DNA from: Artocarpus heterophyllus
Lineage: Eukaryota; Streptophyta; Magnoliopsida; Rosales; Moraceae
Assembly: GCA_025403435.1 (NCBI GenBank)
Contig: CM046333.1
Location: forward strand, 36,291,521-36,355,520
Reading direction: 5' to 3'
DNA length: 64,000 bases
A model generated the notes under the pieces. That model ran no database searches. It was not told the origin of the DNA and was given only the letters and a program-made list of their open reading frames with translations. The translations under genes were made by a program, and so were the position numbers. Every line of letters begins with the position of its first letter. The stretch's first letter is position 1. Shown here piece after piece: positions 11,931 through 23,463 of this stretch.

Positions 11931-13510
11931 TTAAAAGCCGTGGTCTCGACATATCACCTGGCAATGAAGTTCCCAACCGACGGTGGCGTTGGAGTAATCC
12001 GCTCGTCCCAGGCGGATTCCTGGGCTTGCTATGCAAACGCAGTCCGGGCAGCCTCAGCCCAGCAGCGGGGAATTCTGGCCGTGCACACAATCGACGAGAT
12101 CGACCTCCCAACCGATCCGATGCCGAAGATGCTCGCGGACCTAGACCCTAGGTTTCCCGAGGAAGAAGTAAGGGGCACCCCGGTCGAAGACTTAGTGCCG
12201 TTCTCCCTGGACCCTGAAAGGCCAGAACGCACAGTCCAACTCGGGTCTCAGTTACAACCTGAGATCCGGGCCGACCTGGAATCCCTTCTTTCCGAGTACC
12301 GCGACGTTTTTGCATGGTCTCACGAAGACATGCCCGGCATAGATCCGAGCATCATCAGCCATCGGCTTAACATCCAACCTGGTCACAGGCCGGTGATACA
12401 AAGACGAAGAGCCTTCAACCCGGAGAGATATGCCGCGATAAATGATGAAGTCCAGAAACTATTGAAGGCTGGGTTCATTAAAGAGGTCAAATATCCAGAA
12501 TGGTTGGCAAATGTCGTCCTCGTCAAAAAGACGAATGGCAAGTGGCAGGTCTGCATCGATTACACCAACCTTAACAAGACCTACCCCAAGGACTGCTTCC
12601 CGCTTCCTCGGATAGACCAACTCGTTGACGCCACAGCCGGACACGAGCTCTTGAGCTTCATAGACGCGTACTCCGGATATAATCAGATAAGAATGGCCGA
12701 AGAGGACCAAATTAAAACCTCATTCGTTACTGACCAGGGTTTGTATTGTTACGTTGTGATGCCGTTTGGTCTTAAGAACGCCGGAGCTACCTATCAACGA
12801 CTCGTTAACAAAATGTTCGCTCGGCTGATCGGGAAAACTATGGAGGTCTACGTGGACGACATGTTAGTAAAATCTGTCCAAGCGATGGACCACATAGCCG
12901 ATCTCCGAGCTAGCTTTGACATTCTTCGGGAGTATGGGATGAAACTTAACCCGGCAAAATGCGCTTTTGACGTCGGCTTCGGCAAATTCCTCGGATTTTT
13001 GGTTAATCGACGAGGAATCGAGGTGAACCCGGCAAAAGCCCAGGCAATCATAGACATGCATTCTCCTCGGACTGTAAAAGACGTGCAAAGGCTTACTGGC
13101 ATGGTGGCTGCCCTGTCAAGATTTGTCTCCCGAGCTACCGACAAGTGTCACCCTTTTTTCAAGGCACTTAAGGGGAGGTTTGAGTGGAGCAGAGAGTGTG
13201 AGGACGCTTTCCAAGGCTTAAAAACTTACCTAGCCACACCCCCGCTCCTGTCCAAACCTTCGCCCGACGAGGTGTTAACTGCCTATTTAGCCGTCTCGGA
13301 GAAGGCTATCAGCTCGGTACTAGTCCGTGACAAAAACGGGGTCCAAAGGCCGGTTTACTATACCAGTCACGCGTTCCAAGGCGCCGAGGAGCGCTACTCA
13401 TCATTGGAAAAGCTAGCCTTCGCATTAATGACATCAGTCCGGAAGCTGCGGCCGTGTTACCAAGATCCCGACCAAGTTTCATCTCCGACAAGTTCTACAG
13501 AGCCCAGAAA
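11931..13510 (+). pseudogene. pol: Reverse transcriptase and first RNase H region (pol, frame continues after the TGA)
   Basis: Same frame as gag-pro. The RT core includes the catalytic YVDD motif at about 12846-12860 and the flanking LVNKMFARLIGKTMEVY block. It is followed by the connection/first RNase H region (AISSVLVRDKNGVQRPVYYTS). Between about 13450 and 13510 the reading frame shifts by one: the upstream frame runs on as unrelated sequence to 13652, while the conserved continuation (GRMAKWSVELGQYDIHF) is in the next frame from about 13510. This is a small indel in a region that should be continuous. Confidence 0.85.
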
Positions 13511-15412
13511 TATCAGGTCGGATGGCCAAGTGGTCGGTCGAGTTGGGCCAATACGATATACATTTTGTGCCGAGAACGGCAATAAAGGCCCAAGTCCTGG
13601 CGGATTTCCTTGTCGAATTCACAGAAGCTGGGAAGGTTGCTCCTTCAGTTGAGAAATCACCCATGGAGGAGCCAGATACAGCTAGCTACAGTGAACAAGG
13701 CCTCTCCTCGGAGCTGAACTGGAAACTACACGTCGATGGCTTAACCTGCGTCGATGGGTCGGGGGCAGGCTTGATTTTAACAAGCCCCGACGGATATAAG
13801 GTCATTTATGCCCTTCGTTTCGACTTCAAGACCTCAAATAACGAAGCTGAATATGAAGCTTTGCTGGCCGGTCTACGAATTGCCCAGGACCTCGGTGTTG
13901 ATCAGCTGACCATCTATAGTGACTCAATGCTGGTGGTGCAGCAAGTCACAGGAGGATTCCAGGCCCGAGCAGAATCAATGACGGCATATTTAAAAGAAGC
14001 AAAACGGTTGCTTGGACAATTCAAGTCCTACACTTTTAAGCAAATCCCCCGATCCGAGAACGTGGAAGCCGATGCCCTCGCTCGACTAGCCTCCGGGATA
14101 GGCGGAGTAGACCCGATCTCCGTTCCTATTGAAAGACTCTCCGGACCAAGTATCAGTACGGAGGTCATGAGCCTGGCAGCCGAACCAAAATGCACGTGGA
14201 TAGACCCGATAATCCGGTACCTGACCTTAGCCGAATTACCCGATGACCGGGAAGAAGCACGTCGGATAAGTAACAGCTCGGCCCGGTATTCAATGATTGG
14301 GGAAAAACTATACCGACGCGGCTACTCAACGCCATACCTGAGATGTTTGGGTCCCCAGGAGGCCGAGTACTTAATGAAAGAGATTCATGAGGGCCTGTGT
14401 GGCAATCACTCGGGTGGACGTTCCTTGACCCAAAAATGCCTGCGGCAGGGTTACTACTGGCCTAGTATGCAGCAAGACTGCGTGAGCTTTACACGAAAAT
14501 GCCTCAAATGCCAGCAATTTGCTAGGATGCTAGGCTCGCACGCCGAGCCTTTAAATCTGGTGACTTCAGCATGGCCATTTGCAAAATGGGCCATCGACTT
14601 GATCGGACCACTCCCTCCGGCTCGTTCGTAATTCAGATATTGTGTCGTCGCCATCGACTATCTGACAAAATGGATCGAAGTCGAGCCTTGCACCAACATG
14701 ACTGAAGCTAAGTGCACCAACTTCGTATGGAAAAATATCGTCTGTCGGTTCGGAATCCCGCACACTATCGTGACCGACAATGCTAAACAGTTTGACTCTT
14801 CGGGTTTACGGCATTTGTGTGAGAAGCTCGGCATTAAGAAAGTCTTCTCTTCTCCGAGCTATCCACAAAGTAACGGCCAAGTGGAGGCCGTAAACAAGAC
14901 AATTAAAGACAATCTGAAGAAGAAGCTCGAAAGGCTCAAGGGTGCGTGGATCGACGAGCTGCCCCAAGTGCTCTGGGCATACCGAACAACCGCGCGAGCT
15001 GCAACTGGCGAGACACCGTTCTCCCTGGTCTATGGGGCAGAGGCCGTCATCCCAGCCAAGGTTGGATTGTCGACCTTAAACGAAGAGAAACTTAATGAAA
15101 GGTTCATGATGACCGAGCGACCTACTTGAAGAAAAAAGGAACCGAGCATCCATCCGTAACGCAGCCCGGAATCAGGTTGTAGCCCGGTATTACAACAAAC
15201 GGGTCCAGCCGAGGAGCTTTAAGGTTGGTGACTTAGTAATGAAGAAAGTCACGGTTCAGCAACCCGGTCTCGGGTCCTTTGGTCCGAAGTGGGAAGGACC
15301 TTTTAAAGTCGAAGGTGTCGTGCGATCAGGCACCTACAAGCTAGTCGATTTGGAGGGGAATCAGCTTGGGCATCCTTGGAATGCCGAGCTGTTAAAAAGA
15401 TTCTATTCCTGA
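13511..15412 (+). pseudogene. pol: Archaeal-type RNase H and integrase (pol 3' part), with a stop and a frameshift
   Basis: The second RNase H spans about 13730-14095. Its acidic residues are visible in HVDG, NEAEYEAL, YSDS and EADALA. Integrase follows, with the HHCC zinc-binding region (NHSGGRSL...KCLKC, about 14400-14515). The DDE core lies in WAIDLIGPL, VTDNAKQF and SNGQVEAVNKTIK. A TAA at 14629-14631 interrupts the frame inside the core. The frame then continues to 15129, where a second shift occurs (about 15090-15125). The C-terminal part (GPKWEGPFKVEGVV) is in the next frame and ends at TGA 15410-15412. No chromodomain is seen, as expected for Tat. Confidence 0.85.
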
Positions 15413-16174
15413 AAAAGAACAGGAAATCAGAGCCAGATTCCTTTTTCGACCTCTGGCCACAATTCTTTTGTAACTAGACCTGCTGAGCAGGACTGGAAAA
15501 GTCAATGTAAATATTACCTTCATGGAACACAACTTCCCTAATCTCATTCCGCCTGAGCAATGTTTTTAAGGGAAGCGTTAGGCCAAGACGCCGGAACCCC
15601 AGCTCGGAAGACAGGATGTTGACTCCCAGCCAAGGGCGTCATCCTCGTCAAACTGGACAGGGGGGCTAGTCAATATATGTATCATGTCTGTCATTCAGAC
15701 ACCCTTAAGTTGCTCGGCACATTTATGTGCCCGATCAGTCCTATACTTGTAAAGTTTCTTTGAAATTTCCACAAGTCTACGGGGGGCGACAGGGTAAGGG
15801 CAGCTGTACGTCGTTTACATTCTGCCCGACCGAGACCAGAAACCTAAACTTGCTTGGATAACTAAGCAGAAGTGGATAACTACTCGGAACGACCGAGAAC
15901 TGAAGTCCTCGGATTAACTGAGGACAGAGGTACTGGAATTAACCGAAAACAATTGCACCATTTACCTCTGCTCGGTCAATTGTCCCCTAGCCTGGGAATC
16001 TACCTGAGAAGTATCTAACCTTAAACATTACGTGGGACGTAAAAAAAAAAATTACACGTAAGCTAAAGTGGATACAAAACGGGAAAATATAAATCGTTTA
16101 AATTTCTTTATTAAGGAGGTACAAGAAAGTCGGGAACCTCCCAAGCCCAATCACAAAAAGCAAGAAACAGAAGA
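15413..16174 (+). other. Spacer between pol and the antisense gene
   Basis: Non-coding. It holds a G-rich tract at 15657-15670 that copies the sequence of the 3' polypurine tract, and another at about 15781-15787 (GGGGGG). The sequence TTTATT at 16107-16112 reads AATAAA on the minus strand. That would serve as the polyadenylation signal of the antisense gene, about 65 bases past its stop. Confidence 0.5.
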
Positions 16175-18715
16175 TCAATCGGCCCGAGTCTCATCACCAG
16201 CTTGAGTCTCTTCCCCGGCCGCGCTGTCGTCTTGACCGCCCTCGGCAGCTTGCACATCCCCGTCGTCATCACCGTCTACAACGACGACCTCCTCAACATC
16301 CCGTTGTTGCTCGGCCTCACCCTGGTCTGGCTCGGCAATAACCGACCAGTCGAATGCAGCGGCCTCGGGATGCTTTTCTATCAGATGGTCGCGGAGATCC
16401 ACCATTCCATCGAAGTAGAGATCGGTGTACTCGGGGGATGTCTTGAACTCCTCGACCGCAGCGGCCAGCTGATCCGGAAGCCCGGCCACGAATCGGTGAT
16501 GCTCGGCTTGTAGAGTTGCTAGTCGTCCCTCTAGCCGAGCGGCTTTCTCCTCATGCCGAGCAGCCTTATCCTCTGCCTCCTTGAGCTGCCTCAACATGTC
16601 CTCGGCCTCGGACTTTGCCTTCTGAGCCTCCTCCTTGGCCCGACCTAATTCATCCTTCGTGTCTTTGAGCTCTCTGTCGGAGTCCAACTTCAGGAGGAGG
16701 GTCTTCTTGTGCCTTTCTTGCTCCTTGTGGACCTCCCTCACCCCGATGGAGTGTGCCATGTGCACAACGACGCTCATCTGTGAAAAGTACCAAGGGATAA
16801 GTTCTCGGCGACATTATAGGAAGTCCCTGCAACCATTAGTCGACTTGGATACTTACTGAGGTTGCCGTTCGGAGCGCCAGGTTGCACAAATCGGGGAAGT
16901 CCTCACCCCGAATCTCCATAAAGAAGTCATTCGAGGGAGCCACGTCCCCGATGCGTTCAAGGAGCATCCCGCGGTAGTTCGGGCGCCTTCTTTGTTGGTT
17001 CTCGGAAGAACCTCTGGATGCCTCGTCTACTCGGCCGACCTCTGACGAGGTCCTTATTGGCGGTGGCGGTGGAACTTGGACTGATGTGGAGGTCTGCCCG
17101 ATACGTGTCGGGGGCTCGGGTGCTGGCGTCCGCTTACGCTTCTTGCTGGCCTCGACGGCCTTGCCCTTGCCCTTCCTCTGTGTTGTCATCTGGGCAAGCC
17201 TACCAGCGCGGGAGTTCGGTGCGATCATTTCTGTACAAAGAAAATCCAAGTTAAACAAAGGACGAAATAAAAGAGGACGGTGACTATAAATAAAGTTCTG
17301 GGCTGACCTCCGATCCGGAGTTGGCCCGACGGGTACAGGAGCCTAATCACGCCCTCGAGGTTCTCGTCGGCTATAGGTGGCCCCGCATCGAGGGAGCCAC
17401 TGGACGAGTCCTCGGTACTGGACAATGAAGGCTCCCTCGTCGGCCACCCGGACCGGGAAGTGCTTGGCCCCGGAAGATCCGCATCACCCATATGGGCAAC
17501 AGTAACCTGCCCGGTTTCCCGGGCAGGACGCCTAGCTCGGGGAAGACTGCTAGATTCCCCGAACCAACCGTATCTGGACAGGGTGTCCTTTCTCAGAAGA
17601 AAGGACTATTGTCTGGACGACTCGGGCTTTTCAAACAGCTCGTCCACGGCCTCTATTACATGGCTCGGTGCCCAAGGGCGCTTAATCCAGACGTGCCCCA
17701 GCTCGAATGACCCCGGCACTTGTTCATCCTCGGGGACAGCTTCACCGGCTCGGGCTAAAAAGTTCCCCCCGACGTAAAACCATTCGTACTTCCACAGCTT
17801 GTCCGAGTCGGGGTTGCCCAGAATAAAGTCCTTTCTGAAGCCGGTGAAGTAGTACCAACCGGACTGCCGAGGAAGCTTCTTCATCTTGAATACTTGCTTG
17901 AAGGCCTCCAGCGGCATCTCAGTACTCCGGTGGTACTTCCACAAAATATACATCCCGATCAACAACCTATAGCTGTTCGGGTTTAATTGTGCCGGGCACA
18001 CATTAAAGTCATTAAGCGCCCGACGAAGGAAACGGTGTAGTGGCAGACGCAGCCCGGCCTTGAAGAACTCGACGTAAAGCGTGATGAACCCCTCTGGCGC
18101 CTCTAAAGGTGAATCCCTCTCGCCGGGAAAGACGAGATCCACATCGGCCGGAATACCATATTCGGCGTGTAGTGTCTCTAACCGCGACTCTGTAATCGCG
18201 CTCGTATATCCTGCCGCTGAGGTTTGCCCAGGACGGCTTATCCGATATGCTGTGATGCCCCGTACGCGGGTGGCCTGGACCTCCTGCTCCATCTCCGGCT
18301 GTTCTGCCCCTGCCTCCTCGGCCGCATGCTCATTGGAGGCATCAACCGTAATCACGCCTGCAACTTGGACGGGGGCCTCGGCATTTCGACCAGAGGTGCT
18401 CGGAGCGTCCTCCTGGGTTTGAAACTCGGTCCTCTCCCTTGAAAAAACTTGGGAATGGCCCGCTGTTGCCGCCCTAGTGTAAGGGTCTTGCTCCTTGGAC
18501 GGCCTGATAAGTTTGTGCCCGCCCAGCAAATTTAAAAATTCTTGCTCGGGCACGGTCTGGGAATCGACCCTTAGGATCTGCACCAGCCGCCTGGCCCCTT
18601 CCCGTCTTTAGGACGCCACCTCGGCGTCAGATTGAGTCGAAGAAGAGCTACTGCTTTCCCCGCTGCTTTCCGACCATGAAACCTCTACGTTTTGCGAGTC
18701 GGACAAATCACTCAT
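16175..18715 (-). pseudogene. Spliced antisense gene (aORF) of the Tat element, 3 exons, two in-frame stops
   Basis: Minus-strand exons: 18715-17308, 17230-16857 and 16777-16175, with introns of 77 and 79 bp. Donors are GTCAGC and GTAAGT; acceptors are TTTGTACAG and TTTTCACAG. The joined length is 2385 nt (795 codons), an exact multiple of three, and the phases match at both joins. In-frame TAA (18610-18608, codon 36) and TAG (17608-17606, codon 370) break it. Exon 1 carries the region resembling the plant 'putative gypsy type transposon' domain (FFKAGLRLPLHRFLRRAL and following, about 18090-17950). Exon 3 is a long charged coiled coil with an acidic tail. Such antisense ORFs are known in Tat-lineage elements; their role is unknown. 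A TATA box lies upstream at 18854-18861. Confidence 0.75.
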
Positions 18716-18853
18716 TTTCACTCGGGAATTACCTGCTCGGGTTCTTGGTAGCTCGGTTGATATAATCCTCGGCTAGTACTTGAGCTCGGCAGCTAAAATT
18801 TCTCGCTCGTAAATTTTTGAAAATGAAGTGCAAATTGCGGAGGGGAGGGACCC

Positions 18854-18861
18854 TATTTATA
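18854..18861 (-). promoter_or_regulatory. TATA box of the antisense gene
   Basis: The minus strand reads CTATAAATAGGG here, about 140 bases before the antisense ATG at 18715. This places an independent promoter between the aORF and the 3' LTR, pointing back into the element. Confidence 0.6.
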
Positions 18862-19077
18862 GCCATTTTAAGCGGGAAGTTCGAGCGCGAAAACCCAAAA
18901 GGCGCAATTAATACGCCTGACAGCCACACAGACGGCTGCGACGCGACACGCGTCCCCCGTCTGATCCGCGCGTCTTTTCACCTCACCCCGCTTCTAAGTG
19001 TCGCTTAGTCTTCTTCCTTTGAGTCGACCTCACCCACTCGGCATAGTCCACCCGGCCGAACACCGACCAGGTGCACT

Positions 19078-19087
19078 GGGGGGCTAA
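19078..19087 (+). other. Polypurine tract
   Basis: GGGGGGCTAA immediately precedes the 3' LTR, the usual place for plus-strand priming. Similar G6-CTAA tracts precede the LTR in many plant Tat elements. Confidence 0.65.
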
Positions 19088-19712
19088 TGTTGAGGGTTAG
19101 CTCGGCACTTCCACCGAGGACATTAACTTTGGTGGTCGGCAACTCAGTTCGGCAGACATAGGCTACCGCCCGACCCGACGAATTATGCTTCTTCCCGAGG
19201 ATCCTTCCACTTATCTGAGGGCACACCCCCAAGAAGGCTGCCACCTCGGGGGATGAACAGTAGCTCAGGCCGGGCCACGCTATTCATCATAACACGTCAC
19301 TACTCATCCTTGTAGGCCAACACCAGGCAGGCGTGCTGCCGTCCGATAGAGCCCAATCCATTGGGCTATGGACGCGACACTTGTCACCTATTGCTTGATA
19401 CACTTTGATGTGACACCTGCGTAATGGGCAAAACCCATCTTGCACCCGATCCAGCTGGTGGCCTATAAATAGGATGCATTTACGACGTTTTAGGGAAGGA
19501 GACCTCTTCTCATTTAATCAGCTGCCGACCTCTGCCGAGCAGTTCTTGCCTTGAGCATCGAAGAGCCCTTGTCTATTGGCTAACCCCATTTCTCCGAATC
19601 ATCCCTCTCGCAGGTACTCAATCCCGACCAGGGGCAAGCTTAAGAGGAGGTCAGAAGGTGTTCAGTCACACGTGGGTGTTGATCCGACACCGGACAGCGG
19701 TAAGCATCAACA
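19088..19712 (+). repeat. 3' LTR of the Tat element
   Basis: 625 bp, co-linear with the 5' LTR and with seven substitutions by eye. Followed by the GGTAC duplication at 19713-19717. Confidence 0.95.
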
Positions 19713-19717
19713 GGTAC
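19713..19717. repeat. Target-site duplication GGTAC (right)
   Basis: Exact match to 9082-9086. Confidence 0.9.
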
Positions 19718-20089
19718 AAAGATCATTTTATTAGTTTTTCTGAGTGTCAACGATTTATTTTTATATTGTTTAGACTATGGTATGATTATTTACTTTAATT
19801 AACATTTATTTTTCCTTATTAACTTATACCACAAAGTTTATAATTGTTGTGATATAAATTTTATCTTGAGAGTATCTTATAAATTTTTGATTGATTATAC
19901 TTACAAAATCTGTATATTAAAACACTCTAATTTGCACAGAATTTACATATATGATCCTTACTAGTAATATTTATAATTATTTCATTTGATTGTAATTTTT
20001 ATAGAAATACGATTGATAAATTCATTATTTAAATCTAAATAAATTTAAGATTTAAATAAATGATTTTTTTTTTGGATGTTACACTAGGC

Positions 20090-20940
20090 AAATCTTCACC
20101 TACACCAAAGATGAGGCTGAAGCAAGAACCTCTACAATAATTACAAATTCACTAAACAAACGATGTTCAAAATGAATGGAAAAGAACAAACTTTTAGGAC
20201 CGCGCTTACTTCTGGTGAGGTATTGAATTTGGATCATCGATTATGACATGTATAAACCATCATCTGTGATAGAAAACTATTTCTTGTTCCAATAATATTT
20301 GAAATTCAAGATTTTGATGTAATATTAGAAATGGATTTCTTGAGAAAGTGTGACGCCAAGATTAACTGAGGACATTATAAGGTCACATTTCACCCAATTG
20401 GAAGCAAGAAATTTGTTTACATTGGAAAAACTCCAAAGCCATCAAAAGCACTGATATCCACTCTAAAGGTAAAAAGGTTGTTGGATAGTGGATGCACAAG
20501 TTATTTGGTGAATTTAGTAAACAAAGACCAAGAAACTCAGTTAGGACCAGAGGATGACTCAATCATAAAGGAATTTATTGATGTATTTCTAGAAAAGTTA
20601 CTTGGATTACCATCGAAACGAGAAATCTCACTTAGATTGAGTTAGTGTCCGGTACTGCACCAATCTTAAAGGCACTCTATCGCATAGCCCCAGTAGAATT
20701 TAAAGAGCTCTAGACCCAGCTTAAAGAACTACTAGATAAAGGATTCATTCATTCAAGTTATTACCTTAGGGAGCACCTATACTACTCATCAAAAAGAAAA
20801 ATAGAACTCTACGAATGTGGATAGACTACCATGACTTGAACAAAGTCACAATTAAAAAACAAGTATCCTCTTCCAAGATTTGATAATCTATTTGATCAAC
20901 TGAAGGAAGCAGTCGCATTCTCAAAGATCGATTTTATTTT
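20090..20940 (+). pseudogene. Decayed Ty3/gypsy pol fragment (protease-to-RT)
   Basis: Translation in shifting frames gives fragments typical of gypsy pol: a protease-to-RT linker (about 20300-20640), then RT N-terminal blocks (GAPILLIKKKNRTLRMWIDY, about 20770-20830, and DLNKVTIKK). It ends near the KID block at about 20930. Many stops and frameshifts are present. RNase H and integrase are missing: LTR-like sequence follows almost at once, so a large internal deletion has occurred. Confidence 0.7.
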
Positions 20941-22920
20941 AAATGTGCAAATTTGTAAAAAAAATTTATATGTGCATTATGAATGCAAAATTTTTATGCA
21001 ATATTGAGTATTTTAAATGTGCAAATTTTGTGAGTTGATTATTCAAAAAAAATTTTTTAAAAAGGCTCTTAACATAAAATTTATGTCACATTAATTACAA
21101 TTTTTGTGATGTAAATTTATGAAGAAAGATATGTTAATTTAAGAAGAAAGTTATGTCATAATTCTATATAGTATGAAAATTGTCCATTAACAAGTTAGAT
21201 TAACTAATGAAGATTTTGTGTCTACAGTCTAACAATTGTTGGTATACATTGTAAAAAAGACACACATAAATGAATAATACACAATACAGTGTAATTTTAC
21301 AGTCAGTTGTGTAAACACAGGTAGATGCGCTACTATATTAGAAACTAGACTATTGTGCGTTTCAAGTTATACATTGTAAATTTAGACAGTGTAAAGAAGA
21401 TATCTACATAGTTTTACATTGATAGTATAGGAAAAATAAAGTTCATTGTAAATTTATACAGTGTAATAAAGTTGTGGGACCCACTTACTTTTCATAAAAG
21501 GATGAAATTTTGCCACTTACTAGCAGAGGAGACAAGATTTTTAATTCAATTTTTGCCTTAAAGATTGCAAAATTTCAAAATAAACCTAAGTGATAACTTA
21601 AAAAAAATGGTTGTCATCATTTGTGAAAACTTGGAAAAAAATTTCCATTTTCTCCATGCCAAAACTGTACCTATATACCCAAGCCTTTCTCAAAAAATTT
21701 TCTCAAGAATACACCATTTCCAATCAAGTTTTAGAGCTAGTTCAAGGAGTATAATCAAGGTTCAACAACTTTCTTAAGGTAAAATCTATACTTTTTCAAG
21801 TGAAATTTGTGGTTTTCTCTTGAGTTCTTGGGTGGTCTTGAATGAAAACTTTGCTATTTTTTGTGCGAAGGACTTCTGCCCAATCAAGCTCTCTTTGAGG
21901 AGGTTCAAAAGTTAGCACAACAACCTTGATAAAAATCTAAACTTTTCTTTAAAGTTTGATGTTTTTATTCAAAGATTTGTATGTTTATGTTAAAGAATAG
22001 ACAATGTTTTTATTCAAAGATTTGTATGTTTATGTTAAAGAATAGACTATGGTTGGTATAAAGAACTTTTATAATGATTTATGATGTGTATTGATGGTGA
22101 TAGTATGAATAGGAACTAAAGTTAAGGGTTTTCAAAGGAAAAAGTTTTGTTAAATTGGGTTTTGTGCAAAACATGAAATGTTTTCAAGAAAAGGGGATTC
22201 TCTATGAGAATTGATGATGATTTGTTTTTTTGTTAGAAACTATAACTGCTATGAACAGTGAGAAAAGCAGATTTTTTTAGCAAAGTTATGAAAATTCAAA
22301 GGGGGTCATAATGAAAAAATTGTTTAAAGAGGCAGTTTTGAAAACTGATTAGAAATTCCACTGTACAACTAGAATTTGAAGAAAGTTAAACATGAAAGTT
22401 GTAGAAATGATAAAATCTATTAAGCAACATGGGCGATTTGTAAAAATTCCACTTGGTTTGTGAGATATGAATTTTATGAGTTATGATCACCAATTTTGAA
22501 TCTGTGTTGAAAAGGAAAATGTTTTGAAACTTAAAGAATGTGATCTAAGGATTTTAGAGAGTTTTAATCCTTATGAAAAGCCGAGCCCAATGATGTAAAA
22601 TGGTCGGTTTTGGTCTTGAGGGCAAAACCGTTGAAATTTTTGTGGTTTCAATTAAAATCACAAAAGTTTTGTTAAATGGGTTTTTCCACCAAAAAGAAAA
22701 CCAACATCTTATTTTCTCTGCATTGTTGTAAATAAGCAAGGAAATTCACCTTTTTGACTAAAACAAGTTCGAAAAGCTTTTAAGGGCTGTCAAGAGCAAA
22801 ATCACAATTTTCCACGAGAACGCTTCAACGAACCTTGAAACGTATAGAAAAACGCCCCCTAGTGGAAATTTCTCCATAATGCGTTAGTGATAGAAAGACA
22901 ACATAAGATGAGAAAAAAAA
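20940..22920 (+). repeat. Decayed LTR of the chromovirus-type family, right arm
   Basis: This is homologous, in inverted orientation, to 8160-9081 and to the solo LTR at 45576-49903. For example, the block around 22330-22400 (CCACTGTACAACTAG... AAGTTGTAGA) matches the reverse complement of about 48160-48215. Boundaries are not clear. It contains a tandem duplication at 21959-22047. Confidence 0.55.
21959..22047. repeat. Direct tandem duplication, 45-bp unit
   Basis: Two consecutive, nearly identical copies begin ATGTTTTTATTCAAAG at 21959 and 22004. Confidence 0.85.
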
Positions 22921-23397
22921 AAAAAGTTTCGTTACATTCGGGTTTTTAAGAAAAACCGACTAATGATTAGATTAAGTGTTTAAATATCAAAGTTCTGATA
23001 TCGACAAGTAGTCGGTAACAAAAAAGTTAGCTCATGATGGAATATTGTCCATGTAGGACACTTAGGCAGATAACATGGGAAGGAGAACTTGGTTAATGCT
23101 GTGCTAATTTTAAGTAAGTTCAAATCCCACCTGCAGTGTAGAATCAAAAGTTTATTTTAAATAAAAATGTGTTGTTTATATCCTGAATTAATTACATTTG
23201 TTATGCACTTATTTAAAGTTATTTAAGCATTATGTATGGTATGTCACCATAATAAATAAACTGGTAAAATGATACACCGAAAAGTATAAGTGTCGTACCA
23301 ACTCCCAACCTAAAGAGAGATTTAAGTAAAGGATAATATTATGATCTCAGTGTTACGATGATCTTGCGCATATAGATGAACACTTGGGCCCATAGTT

Positions 23398-23463
23398 CAA
23401 GGAAAGATTAAGAAAATGAATAATTAAAGTCAAGGAAAGATTAAGAAAATGAATAATTAAAGT
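23398..23463. repeat. Direct tandem duplication, 33-bp unit
   Basis: The phrase CAAGGAAAGATTAAG...AATTAAAGT occurs twice head to tail with no visible mismatch. Confidence 0.8.

Larger units (their letters stand above)
9087..19712 (+). mobile_element. Full-length Ty3/gypsy LTR retrotransposon, Tat lineage (10.6 kb)
   Basis: Two 625-bp LTRs (9087-9711 and 19088-19712) begin TGTTGA, end TCAACA and are flanked by GGTAC target duplications. Between them are a primer-binding-site-like sequence, gag-pro, RT, RNase H, a second archaeal-type RNase H and integrase. Then come a 4-kb non-pol segment with a spliced antisense gene and a G-rich polypurine tract. The extra RNase H before integrase and the antisense ORF between pol and the 3' LTR are known hallmarks of plant Tat elements. 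By eye the LTRs differ at 7 of 625 positions with no indels, so insertion is recent. The coding region nevertheless has two in-frame stops and at least two frameshifts, so this copy cannot encode its proteins intact. Confidence 0.95.

Noticed and set aside
23090..23170. tRNA gene or SINE suggested by AAGTTCAAATCCCACC
   Set aside because: Only a box-B-like motif is present. No cloverleaf could be folded, and no poly(A) tail or flanking duplication was found.
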